From positions 1-13,126 of the forward strand of contig DATESN010000125.1 of NCBI GenBank assembly GCA_035270785.1: 13,126 nucleotides of DNA. Reading direction: 5' to 3'. The notes beneath the pieces were generated by a model. That model had not been told where the DNA came from, did not search any database, and saw nothing but the letters and a program-made list of their open reading frames with translations. The number at the start of each line of letters is the position of its first letter. The stretch's first letter is position 1. The position numbers and the translations under genes were made by a program. Positions 1 to 6,257 of the stretch are shown here, piece by piece. This DNA is from DATESN01 sp035270785 (GTDB taxonomy: Bacteria > Bacillota > Clostridia > Lachnospirales > Lachnospiraceae).

Positions 1-582
1 ATCGATTTATTAGACAGTACAATTGTTCCTAGTTCTGGAGAGGATGAACTGCTAATTCAGGCATATATGTCTGTAGGTGACTCAAAAAATGCCGCAATAA
101 TATGTCAAGTAAACCTATTTCAGAAAGTTATAAGTATTTTATCATTGCTTTCAATAAATGCTTCGATGCATATGTCAGATCCTCTTATGTTTGAAACAAT
201 ATATCAGCAAGGTCGTCAGATTATCAAATCATTTGATTTAAAAAACATGGTCAGCAATTCAGTTGCAGTAATTCATTTAGTAGCGGCTCAAGGCTATATA
301 ATGCAGCAGGATAATAAAAAGGCATTGGATGCATTAGCAGAATACGTTGATACCGTATGTAGTTTCACTTACCCACTTAAAATCAGAGGTAACTTGTATT
401 TTAATTATATTAATGAATGGATTGAAGAAAACATACCGCTTGGTTCTATTATTCCGAGGGATGAGAATGCAGTTAAAAAAAGTTTTATCGACGTGTTAGA
501 TAATCCTATTTACGAATCAATAAAAGGCGATGAAAAATATAAGTTATTAATGAACCGCTTAGAACAAAGTATGAAAAATTAA
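1..582 (+). CDS. C-terminal part of a probable HTH-type transcriptional regulator (5' end outside window)
   Basis: The frame is open from base 1, so at least 193 residues are present and the start lies upstream; the first ATG at 67 is internal. The visible part is soluble, mostly helical and lacks a catalytic motif. Its tail (PRDE, then NPIYESIKGDEKYKLLMNRLEQ) resembles the C-terminal sensor region of clostridial XRE-type regulators of about 370 residues, which carry an N-terminal helix-turn-helix and TPR-like helices. The DNA-binding domain would be off the left edge, so the regulator call rests on this resemblance only. The stop codon lies inside the ribosome binding site of the next gene (TTAAGGAG), so the two are probably co-transcribed and translationally coupled. 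That would make the CPBP protease downstream its operon partner. Confidence 0.5.
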   Translation: MDLLDSTIVPSSGEDELLIQAYMSVGDSKNAAIICQVNLFQKVISILSLLSINASMHMSDPLMFETIYQQGRQIIKSFDLKNMVSNSVAVIHLVAAQGYIMQQDNKKALDALAEYVDTVCSFTYPLKIRGNLYFNYINEWIEENIPLGSIIPRDENAVKKSFIDVLDNPIYESIKGDEKYKLLMNRLEQSMKN

Positions 583-597
583 GGAGATAGAGCATAA

Positions 598-1533
598 ATG
601 GAAAATTCGAAAAATATGGAAAGTAATAGAATTATAACATTTGTAATAGTGACCTTTGCTATTACTTATATTTTAGAAATCTTTGTAATTGCTAGGCTTG
701 CAATATCAATAGATCCTACTATACAAGCAGTTTCCCGGTTATTAGTAGCATCTGTGATGTTAATACCATCAATAGGTGTTGTAATTACTCGTATCGTTAC
801 AAAAGAGGGTTTTAAAAATCTTTGGATAAAACCTAATATCAAAGGTAATATAAAGTATTATATTTTTGCATGGTTTGGAATGATAGTACTTACAGTAATT
901 GGCGCTGCATTATATTTCATTATTTTTCCTGATAAATTTGATGGGAATATGACATATTTAGTAAATGTGTATAAAGCTACTGGCCAAAATGTATCGGCTG
1001 AAACTTTAAAAAGTCAAATGTTTATACAAGTATTAATGGCTATATTTATCGCACCAATATTCAATGCCTTCTTTTGTTTCGGAGAAGAATGGGCCTGGAG
1101 AGGATATTTGCTTCCGAAGATGATAAAAAAGTTCAAGCTTTTACCTATGCTTTTAATTAACGGTGTTATCTGGGGTCTATGGCATGCTCCTTTAACTGCT
1201 TTAGGTCATAACTATGGAGTAAATTATACAGGCTACCCTTATACTGGAATATTTGCAATGAGCATATTTTGCATTGTCCTTGGAATTATTTTTTCTTATT
1301 TGGCTATTAGGACAAAAAGTTGCATTCCTGCAGTTATAGCCCATGGCAGTTTAAATGGTTTTGCTTCAGTTGCCATGTATTTTACAGTTGACGGAGGAAA
1401 TCCATTTATAGGTCCAGCCCCATCAGGAATAATTGGCGGCAGTGCATTCATTTTAGCGGCTATTATATTATACCATTTATTAAAGAATTATAGCTTAACT
1501 GATAAAGCAGCGGAAGAATCAATAAGAGAATAA
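598..1533 (+). CDS. CPBP-family intramembrane metalloprotease (Abi/CAAX protease-like)
   Basis: A 311-residue integral membrane protein with about eight hydrophobic segments. It carries all three signatures of the CPBP (CAAX protease and bacteriocin-processing) family: EEWAWR (E163, E164, R168) for the EExxxR motif, WGLWH ending in H196, and HGSLN (H249, N253). These are the predicted metal-binding and catalytic residues inside the membrane, and all are intact, so an active glutamic-type intramembrane endopeptidase is plausible. Family members process prenylated or secreted peptides or give bacteriocin self-immunity; no peptide gene is visible beside it, so the substrate is unknown. The ATG at 598 follows AAGGAG at 581-586, which overlaps the upstream stop codon. 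A strong terminator follows at 1621-1662. Confidence 0.9.
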   Translation: MENSKNMESNRIITFVIVTFAITYILEIFVIARLAISIDPTIQAVSRLLVASVMLIPSIGVVITRIVTKEGFKNLWIKPNIKGNIKYYIFAWFGMIVLTVIGAALYFIIFPDKFDGNMTYLVNVYKATGQNVSAETLKSQMFIQVLMAIFIAPIFNAFFCFGEEWAWRGYLLPKMIKKFKLLPMLLINGVIWGLWHAPLTALGHNYGVNYTGYPYTGIFAMSIFCIVLGIIFSYLAIRTKSCIPAVIAHGSLNGFASVAMYFTVDGGNPFIGPAPSGIIGGSAFILAAIILYHLLKNYSLTDKAAEESIRE

Positions 1534-1620
1534 GATTTTGTAAAATTTACCGCTTGATTAATTGTGTAATTTATGTAATAATTTTATTACGTATATATTG
1601 GTGCCAAACCGTATAACTAA

Positions 1621-1662
1621 AAAACGAGCATTGAAGTGCAAAACACATTCAATGCTCGTTTT
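1621..1662. terminator. Bidirectional Rho-independent terminator between convergent genes
   Basis: A perfect 15-bp inverted repeat (1621-1635 AAAACGAGCATTGAA paired with 1648-1662) is extended inside by GTG/CAC around a short CAAAA loop. The right arm ends in a T-rich run on the plus strand, and the A-run at the left arm gives a T-run on the minus strand. It sits between the CPBP gene (+) and the hydrolase gene (-) and would stop transcription from both. Confidence 0.9.
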
Positions 1663-1724
1663 CTTTTCCTAATAATAAAGCCTCATTTCTGTGTATATAA
1701 AATTTATCCAATCCTTTCTCCTTT

Positions 1725-2303
1725 TTATTTTATATTGGAAATATTACGGCTAAATATTTCAGCCATAATTTCATGACCGTCCTCATTTGGATGAAGACCA
1801 TCCAAAAATAAATTCTTAAAATTTGTTCCTGCTTCCTTTTCAAATTCTTTATAAAAATCTATGTATTTTATATTAAAGCATTTGCAAAATTCCAATACCC
1901 AAGCATGATATTTTTTAAGTTCTTCTGCAACCTTATTAAAATCAGCAAATTCTGCCCAGTTTTTCTGTATATTATCTATATTAAACCTTGGCGGAACACC
2001 TATAATTGGCACAATAAATTTCGCTAAAGACTGATGTGTCATAGACATGATGTTGGATGTAACCACTCCCAAGTCAGCTCCTGTAATCAAATCATTAATC
2101 CCACCCATAATAAATACAGCTTGTGGTTTATTATTGTAAACAGAATTATTGATTCTGCATAACATACCTCCTGATGTGTCGCCAGGTATTCCTTCATTGA
2201 TAATTTCAAACCCTGTTTTATCCTCTGATAATTTAGTCCATATCTTAGACCTTCTTACCATAAAACCATATGTTAAACTGTCTCCCAAACAAACTATTTT
2301 CAT
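1725..2303 (-). CDS. SGNH/GDSL-family hydrolase (esterase/lipase type)
   Basis: A 192-residue cytoplasmic protein without a signal peptide and of full length for the small SGNH hydrolases. The family blocks appear in order: GDSLT with the nucleophile S9 (block I), the glycine of PGDTS at G41 (block II), GGIND with N70 (block III), and DGLHP with D168 and H171 (block V). The Ser-Asp-His triad and oxyanion-hole residues are therefore all present, and the protein should hydrolyse an ester or acetyl group, as in lysophospholipase L1-like or acyl-CoA thioesterase I-like enzymes. The natural substrate cannot be read from the sequence. The ATG at 2303 is preceded by AGAAAAGGA, a moderate ribosome binding site. 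The gene is probably monocistronic and ends at the bidirectional terminator. Confidence 0.9.
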   Translation of the reverse strand: MKIVCLGDSLTYGFMVRRSKIWTKLSEDKTGFEIINEGIPGDTSGGMLCRINNSVYNNKPQAVFIMGGINDLITGADLGVVTSNIMSMTHQSLAKFIVPIIGVPPRFNIDNIQKNWAEFADFNKVAEELKKYHAWVLEFCKCFNIKYIDFYKEFEKEAGTNFKNLFLDGLHPNEDGHEIMAEIFSRNISNIK

Positions 2304-2478
2304 TTTTTTCCTTTTCTTCTATAAATTCTTATCTTTAAATTCTTTTTTACAATAAATGCATTCTATAGGTTACCAAATATACCTTCATCATCAAATATTC
2401 TTTCCACTAATTCATTACGATAAACTTAATGTTTGCCTATTGGACATGGTTTATCAATAGTATTTTTGCTAAGAATAG

Positions 2479-3237
2479 TTATTTCAAGTTAAGGTTGAAA
2501 CCTTGTTTTTTCATAATGTTTATCATTTCAGAACGTTTTGGTATTAGATTTTTCAATCTTGCAACAACTTGATCGCTGAAGCAATCAACTCTTTTGTTTG
2601 CTTCTCTTAAGTCATAGTAAGTTTGCATTTCTCTGTCATAGTCTTGTATTTCTTCCACGTAAGAATCAAACCGTCTATATGTGTTTTCAAACAACCTCAA
2701 GTCCATTTCCATCCTTGGTTTTAGCTGAGGATTCTGATTTGGATATCCTAAGCCTAAACCTACCACAGGCATAGTTAACTCAGGAAGATTTAGTATTTCA
2801 ATTATCTTTTCTGAGTCATTTAAGATGCTTCCAAGAAATACAGCACCCCAATTCAAAGATTCTGCTGCATTAACAATATTTTGAGCTGTAAGACAGGCAT
2901 CGGTAAATGCTTGGAAAAACCTATCCATATCCCTTGCACTTAACTCATGACATCCTTTTTCTCCAGCAATTCTATAATTTCTATATTGATCAGCTACAAA
3001 GATTAATAGTTCAGGTGCCCTTGCAACATATTCCTGCTTGCAAACAGCTGCTATTTCCTTTTTCTTTTCAGGATCGGTTACTCGAATAATCGTGCTAGCC
3101 TGCATTCCGTTTGATGTGGGAGTACGTTTTGCCACTTCAATCAATTGTTTAAAAATTTCTGTGGGTATTTTTTCATCCTTAAACTCACGTATTGTCCTAT
3201 GATTTAATTGTCCTTGAATCATTGTTTCTATGCTCAT
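2479..3237 (-). CDS. NfsA-like NAD(P)H-dependent flavin oxidoreductase (nitroreductase family)
   Basis: A 252-residue FMN-dependent reductase of the NfsA/FRP branch. Family hallmarks are NHRTIREF near residues 12-19 (phosphate-binding HRS-type motif), PTSNGMQ at 40-46, and GLGYPNQNPQLKPR at about 162-175, which follows the NfsA-type GxGYP..NPQxKPR pattern. Such enzymes use NAD(P)H to reduce nitro compounds, quinones or free flavin. The frame stays open upstream to 3300, but the start at 3237 is preferred: GGAGG lies 8 bases upstream, and the homologous part begins MSIETMIQGQLNHR. A second, truncated nitroreductase of the same type lies at 10757-11016. Upstream is a copy of the GGGGACGGACC repeat; no terminator is evident downstream. 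Confidence 0.9.
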   Translation of the reverse strand: MSIETMIQGQLNHRTIREFKDEKIPTEIFKQLIEVAKRTPTSNGMQASTIIRVTDPEKKKEIAAVCKQEYVARAPELLIFVADQYRNYRIAGEKGCHELSARDMDRFFQAFTDACLTAQNIVNAAESLNWGAVFLGSILNDSEKIIEILNLPELTMPVVGLGLGYPNQNPQLKPRMEMDLRLFENTYRRFDSYVEEIQDYDREMQTYYDLREANKRVDCFSDQVVARLKNLIPKRSEMINIMKKQGFNLNLK

Positions 3238-3312
3238 ATTATAGATCCTCCATGTTATCTTGATATTTTGTACTTCTCTTAATTTATACCCAAATAGCAA
3301 ATATATAATCTC

Positions 3313-3385
3313 GGGAATTCTGGGGACGGACCTTAGAATTCCCAGTCATAAATATTAAAACATTTCAAGGTCCGTCCCTGAAATG
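3313..3385. repeat. GGGGACGGACC palindromic repeat, copy 1 (two nested hairpins)
   Basis: Two small hairpins lie side by side. Unit A has arms GGGAATTC (3313-3320) and GAATTCCC (3336-3343). Unit B has arms CATTTCA (3361-3367) and TGAAATG (3379-3385). The loop of A contains GGGACGGACCTT (3323-3334), the exact reverse complement of AAGGTCCGTCCC (3367-3378) in unit B. The element could therefore fold as two hairpins or as one long one. Related copies are at 4739-4784 and 6696-6722. REP-like or MITE-like by structure; no associated transposase is in the window. Confidence 0.85.
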
Positions 3386-3415
3386 CGTATTTATATGAAC
3401 AACCTCCGTAAATTT

Positions 3416-3604
3416 CTATTTATAATGGAAATCATAATAATCTGTCAACAAGTCTCCAATCCATATGACTATATCATCATAAACCTGTTCTTTGTCCAAT
3501 TCATTTAATATTTCATGCCTGTCTTCACTATATAATTTCATTGATACATTTTTCATGCCTATATTTTTATACATTTTAAATGCCTTAGAAAGGTCTTTTC
3601 CATA
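3416..3604 (-). pseudogene. C-terminal remnant of an alpha/beta hydrolase (monoacylglycerol lipase/lysophospholipase type)
   Basis: This stretch lacks an intact gene, but the minus strand reads about 62 codons from just after a TAA at 3605-3607 to a TAG at 3416-3418. The product contains KMYKNIGMKNVSMKLY, then SEDRHEILNELDKEQV and YDDIVIWI. This matches the end of serine-aminopeptidase/lysophospholipase-type hydrolases, where the catalytic histidine sits in the RHE(I/L)LNE motif. The nucleophile elbow, acid residue and start codon are all missing, so it is a dead 3' fragment. It lies just beyond repeat copy 1. What removed the 5' part is not visible; the DNA above 3610 shows no further similarity that I can recognise. 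Confidence 0.75.
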
Positions 3605-3683
3605 TTATCAGTATAGTACCTTTTATGTTTGATATTTTCATTATAGATTAATAATATGGTAAATTCAATACATAATAAGCAGC

Positions 3684-3712
3684 TTGACATCATTAAAATT
3701 ATAGGATATTTT
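3684..3712 (+). promoter_or_regulatory. Candidate sigma-A promoter for the hexapeptide-repeat fusion gene
   Basis: A perfect -35 TTGACA (3684-3689) and a TATTTT -10 (3707-3712) are separated by 17 bases. Transcription would begin near 3719, giving a leader of about 50 bases before the AGGAGG ribosome binding site at 3758-3763. Confidence 0.6.
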
Positions 3713-3767
3713 GGTATTAACAATATTTCATTTATAGAAAGTTGTAGGACTAAGAATAGGAGGAATT

Positions 3768-4739
3768 ATGTCAAATTTAAAAATAGATGAATCTGCAAGA
3801 TTAATAGGCAAGCTAAGGCTTGGCACAAATGTATATGTAGCACAGGGCAGTGTTGTACGCTCCATAGACGACTCAGTAATCATAGGTAATACAAGCTGGG
3901 TGCTTGAAAATTCAGTACTAATCGGAACACCTAAGCACCCTTTGAATATTGGCAGCAAGACGGTCTTTGGCCATAAGTGCATTGCTATTGGAGCAGAAGT
4001 TGGAGATTTATGTGAAATTGGAAATTGTGTTACCATTCTTCCCGGCTCTCAAATAGGAAATATGTGCATATTTGGTGAAGGAACAATAATCCCTGAAGGA
4101 ACTGTAATACCGGATGAATCTGTTGTTGTAGGTAGACCAGGAAGGATAATCAGAAAGCTTACAGAGGCAGATAAAAGTATGATCTCTCGCATGAGAGGAA
4201 ATAATGTATCACTTAGTACATACGTGGAAAATATCGTCGTAAATGAACCGAAGGAAGGTGAAATAATGGGAAAAATATATGAATTTAACGGAAAATACCC
4301 GAAAGTTTCCGAAACCGCATTAATCTATGATTCAGCTGAAATTACAGGAGATGTGGTAATAGGAGAAAATTCAGTAATAGCGTCCGGGGTTAGAATAATT
4401 GGCAACGCTCACGGCCCAGTGAAAATAGGCAATAACGTTCAAATTTTAGAAAATTCCGTCTTGCATTTATTACCTGATAATGAACTAGTAATTGAAGACA
4501 ATGTAGTAATTGGACCAGGCTGCATGATACATGGCACAACCATTGGTTCAAACAGTATAATTGAATCAGGCTCCATAGTTTGCGATTATAGCAAATTAGG
4601 TAAAAACACCCTAGTTAAATCAGGTACCCTTGTAAAACAAAGAAGTATCTTTAATGATAATGAAATATTAGAAGGATACCCAGCTAAGGCAATTGGATTA
4701 AATACAAAAAATCAAGAAAAGCCCGGTTGGGCAATTTAG
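3768..4739 (+). CDS. Tandem gamma-carbonic-anhydrase-like (left-handed beta-helix) fusion protein
   Basis: 323 residues forming two hexapeptide-repeat domains (about 1-160 and 168-323), each resembling a complete gamma-carbonic anhydrase of the short CamH/YrdA type: IG-x(4) turns through the body and a closing GRP/GYPAK..motif (122-125, 303-306). Gamma-CAs bind zinc with three histidines contributed by two subunits. In domain 1 the first and third ligands are replaced (I52, I74) and only H69 in FGH remains. In domain 2 H233 (SVLH) and H255 (MIHG) remain while the middle one is P250. Together they supply one full set. Single-domain family members are about 160-180 residues, so this is a duplication or a fusion of adjacent genes. 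Start: ATG at 3768 with AGGAGG four bases upstream. The stop codon's last base is shared with repeat copy 2. Function could be carbonic anhydrase, a bound acyltransferase-like role, or a structural role; activity is not proven. Confidence 0.85.
   Translation: MSNLKIDESARLIGKLRLGTNVYVAQGSVVRSIDDSVIIGNTSWVLENSVLIGTPKHPLNIGSKTVFGHKCIAIGAEVGDLCEIGNCVTILPGSQIGNMCIFGEGTIIPEGTVIPDESVVVGRPGRIIRKLTEADKSMISRMRGNNVSLSTYVENIVVNEPKEGEIMGKIYEFNGKYPKVSETALIYDSAEITGDVVIGENSVIASGVRIIGNAHGPVKIGNNVQILENSVLHLLPDNELVIEDNVVIGPGCMIHGTTIGSNSIIESGSIVCDYSKLGKNTLVKSGTLVKQRSIFNDNEILEGYPAKAIGLNTKNQEKPGWAI
4251..4268 (+). promoter_or_regulatory. Internal ribosome binding site and in-frame ATG at the start of domain 2
   Basis: Inside the fusion gene, AAGGAAGGTG (4251-4260) is followed five bases later by ATG at 4266-4268, in frame, coding M167. 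That methionine is exactly where the second gamma-CA-like domain begins. It may allow separate synthesis of a domain-2 polypeptide of 157 residues, or be a relic of two once-separate genes. Confidence 0.45.
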
Positions 4740-4784
4740 GGAATTCTGGGGACGGACCTTGAAATGCTTCCGTCCCTGAAATGC
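4739..4784. repeat. GGGGACGGACC palindromic repeat, copy 2 (fills a convergent intergenic gap)
   Basis: It begins GGGAATTCTGGGGACGGACC, as copy 1 does, and ends in TCCGTCCCTGAAATGC. GGGACGGA (4749-4756) pairs with TCCGTCCC (4769-4776) around a 12-base loop. It is shorter than copy 1, as if the middle had been deleted. It occupies practically the whole 48-base gap between the stop codons of the convergent genes ending at 4739 and 4788. Its hairpin is stable but has no T-run, so a terminator role is uncertain. Confidence 0.85.
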
Positions 4785-4787
4785 TTC

Positions 4788-5600
4788 TTACGGTATTCTT
4801 CTTTCACAAGGAAGAGATACCTGACATTTGCCGCAACCATATCGAGGATTATATTTTTCTCTTGTTATATCGAGAAAATCAGAACATTTCTTATGATCTT
4901 TTCCTTTATCAATAGAAATTGCATCCACGGGACATTTTAATGCACAAGCGCCGCACATTGTACAATATTCATAAATATTACTATAGCTTTTATTAGTAGT
5001 TTCTAATTTTAAATTAGTAACTACACTTCCTAACCTACCAGCCATTCCTTTTATAGTTATTATCCCTTTAGATAATCCGAATGTTCCAAGTCCACACACA
5101 TATGCTACATGCCTCTCTGACCAATTGCATGTAAAATAATTAATTTCATTATTATTTATACTGCCTAATCGAAATCTTCCATCCAATGTAGGAACTAAAC
5201 TTTCATAACCTTCATCATTTAACTTTGAAATTAGAAATATACTGAATTCCTTTAGAAAATTTTGACCTTCGATACGTCCATGAAGCCATTCATTTGATGG
5301 CCAATTATTATCTTTCCTGTTGCTTTTTATTACTTGATCTGTAAATGGAAAGAAATATGATATTACTGTATTTGCCCTAAGCATCCATTCTTTTGGCAAT
5401 AAAAAATGGTCTCCTATAGCTTGAGGATTTTTCAACATTTGAAATCCTTCATCATCAGCTGCCCCAAAAGCAAATATTGGTTCTTCAAATATTTTCATCC
5501 CAACAAGTTCTTCTAATAACGCATTATCCTTGGAAACATAATTATAATCTGAATTCTGAACAAATTCTTGTGCAATTCTTGCTATGTCTTGCTTTGTCAT
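4788..5600 (-). CDS. QueG-like 4Fe-4S protein (epoxyqueuosine-reductase family, short form)
   Basis: 270 residues from the ATG at 5600. The middle contains ERHVAYVCGLGTFGLSKG (about residues 163-180), typical of QueG-related proteins. The C-terminus has a ferredoxin motif CTMCGACALKCP (C213, C216, C219, C223) and further cysteines C239, C256, C259 and C265, the last in GCGKCQVSLPC, enough for a second cluster. True QueG is about 380 residues, binds cobalamin and reduces epoxyqueuosine in tRNA. This short form lacks the HEAT-like C-terminal part and may instead be an anaerobic reductase paralogue. A GTG at 5609 in the same frame directly abuts the G-rich AGGGGGG ribosome binding site (5610-5616), so the ATG nine bases downstream of that site is the better start. 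Probably a single-gene unit. Confidence 0.8.
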   Translation of the reverse strand: MTKQDIARIAQEFVQNSDYNYVSKDNALLEELVGMKIFEEPIFAFGAADDEGFQMLKNPQAIGDHFLLPKEWMLRANTVISYFFPFTDQVIKSNRKDNNWPSNEWLHGRIEGQNFLKEFSIFLISKLNDEGYESLVPTLDGRFRLGSINNNEINYFTCNWSERHVAYVCGLGTFGLSKGIITIKGMAGRLGSVVTNLKLETTNKSYSNIYEYCTMCGACALKCPVDAISIDKGKDHKKCSDFLDITREKYNPRYGCGKCQVSLPCERRIP

Positions 5601-5676
5601 ACCATACACCCCCCTATATTAATAAACCCTTTATAAAATACATCTCTATTTCACCTTATTTAGAAAACATCGCAGC

Positions 5677-5696
5677 TTATAATATTACTATTATAA
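5677..5696. promoter_or_regulatory. AT-rich perfect palindrome upstream of the QueG-like gene
   Basis: TTATAATA (5677-5684) and TATTATAA (5689-5696) form a perfect 8-bp inverted repeat around TTAC. On the minus strand it overlaps a possible promoter (TTGCAT, 16 bases, TATAAG) for the gene starting at 5600. The half-sites TTATAAT/ATTATAA equal those of PerR boxes, but a classical PerR box has 1 base between them and here there are 6, so a PerR site is doubtful. The rest of the 5610-5787 gap shows no gene. Confidence 0.35.
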
Positions 5697-5787
5697 CATG
5701 CAAACATTATCCTTTCTACTATTTATTAACTTTACATTATATAGACAATGTTATCGGTGGTCTACTTTCGAAAATAATGATGTAAAT

Positions 5788-5822
5788 GCAAAAAAATGCA
5801 GCGAGGAAATTTTGCCGCATTT
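5788..5822 (-). terminator. Rho-independent terminator of the GNAT gene
   Basis: Reading the minus strand past the stop codon at 5835, arm AAATGCGGC (5822-5814) pairs with GCTGCATTT (5802-5794) with one G-U pair across an 11-base loop, then runs straight into seven Ts. Confidence 0.85.
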
Positions 5823-5834
5823 ATCTTATAAAAA

Positions 5835-6107
5835 TTATTCTTTCTGCCATACATCTGCATATTCGGGAGTTTTTTCGAATGTTGCCACCACAAATGGGCA
5901 TCGGGGGATAATTTTTTTATTTTCACTTCTTGCGTAATCAACAATTCTTTTAACTAACTTACCGCCTACACCTTGACCCTTTAATGTATCGGATACCTTG
6001 GTGCTTTCAGCCACAATAATATTTTCATCCCTGAGAGTAAATCTAATTTCTGCTAAACAGTCCTTTATTTCACCTAAATAAAATGCTGAATATTCTTTAA
6101 ATTCCAT
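5835..6107 (-). CDS. Small GNAT-type N-acetyltransferase (YjdJ-like)
   Basis: A 90-residue protein with a minimal GNAT fold of the Acetyltransf_CG type (COG2388). GQGVGG at residues 44-49 is the acetyl-CoA pyrophosphate-binding loop of motif A, followed by a helix (KLVKRIVDYARSENKK) and then IIPRCPF and PEYADVW, a C-terminal pattern characteristic of this family. The acceptor is unknown. The frame is open to 6137, but ATG at 6107 is the start: AAGGAG lies eight bases upstream, and the sequence MEFKEYSAFYLGE begins the conserved part. It is divergent from the truncated rhodanese gene, with a shared 150-base intergenic region holding a perfect palindrome (6172-6195). A good terminator follows. 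Confidence 0.85.
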   Translation of the reverse strand: MEFKEYSAFYLGEIKDCLAEIRFTLRDENIIVAESTKVSDTLKGQGVGGKLVKRIVDYARSENKKIIPRCPFVVATFEKTPEYADVWQKE

Positions 6108-6142
6108 TTTTGTCTCCTTTTTATGTTTTTTAACCATTTAAA

Positions 6143-6171
6143 TTGTATTAGAAATCTAATTCGAGTATAAT
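6143..6171 (+). promoter_or_regulatory. Candidate sigma-A promoter for the truncated rhodanese gene
   Basis: TTGTAT (6143-6148), 17 bases, then a perfect TATAAT (6166-6171). The predicted start, near 6178, falls inside the palindrome at 6172-6195. The leader would be about 80 bases. Confidence 0.6.
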
Positions 6172-6195
6172 AAAGTAAATACATAAATTTACTTT
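6172..6195. promoter_or_regulatory. Candidate operator palindrome in the divergent intergenic region
   Basis: AAAGTAAAT (6172-6180) and ATTTACTTT (6187-6195) form a perfect 9-bp inverted repeat separated by ACATAA. It starts immediately after the TATAAT box and covers the expected transcription start, a classical repressor position. The symmetry and 24-base size suit a dimeric helix-turn-helix regulator of unknown identity. It has no T-run and is not a terminator. Confidence 0.5.
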
Positions 6196-6257
6196 CATTA
6201 TATAAATACCCTAATAAAGCAAAACTAATCTTAAAATTAATTAAGGAGGAAAAGAAC

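Noticed and set aside
598..1533. Bacteriocin immunity role for the CPBP protease
   Set aside because: No precursor peptide gene, modification enzyme or dedicated transporter is adjacent; the ABC exporter is more than 5 kb away and on the other strand.
3238..3300. N-terminal extension of the nitroreductase to 3300
   Set aside because: The extension has no family similarity, and a GGAGG site sits in it at the right distance before the ATG at 3237.
3728..4036. Open frame antisense to the gamma-CA fusion
   Set aside because: Entirely inside a well-supported gene on the other strand; composition is that of a shadow frame.
5698..5944. Overlapping open frames on both strands between the QueG-like and GNAT genes
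   Set aside because: They cross the GNAT terminator and coding region, lack ribosome binding sites and show no family features.
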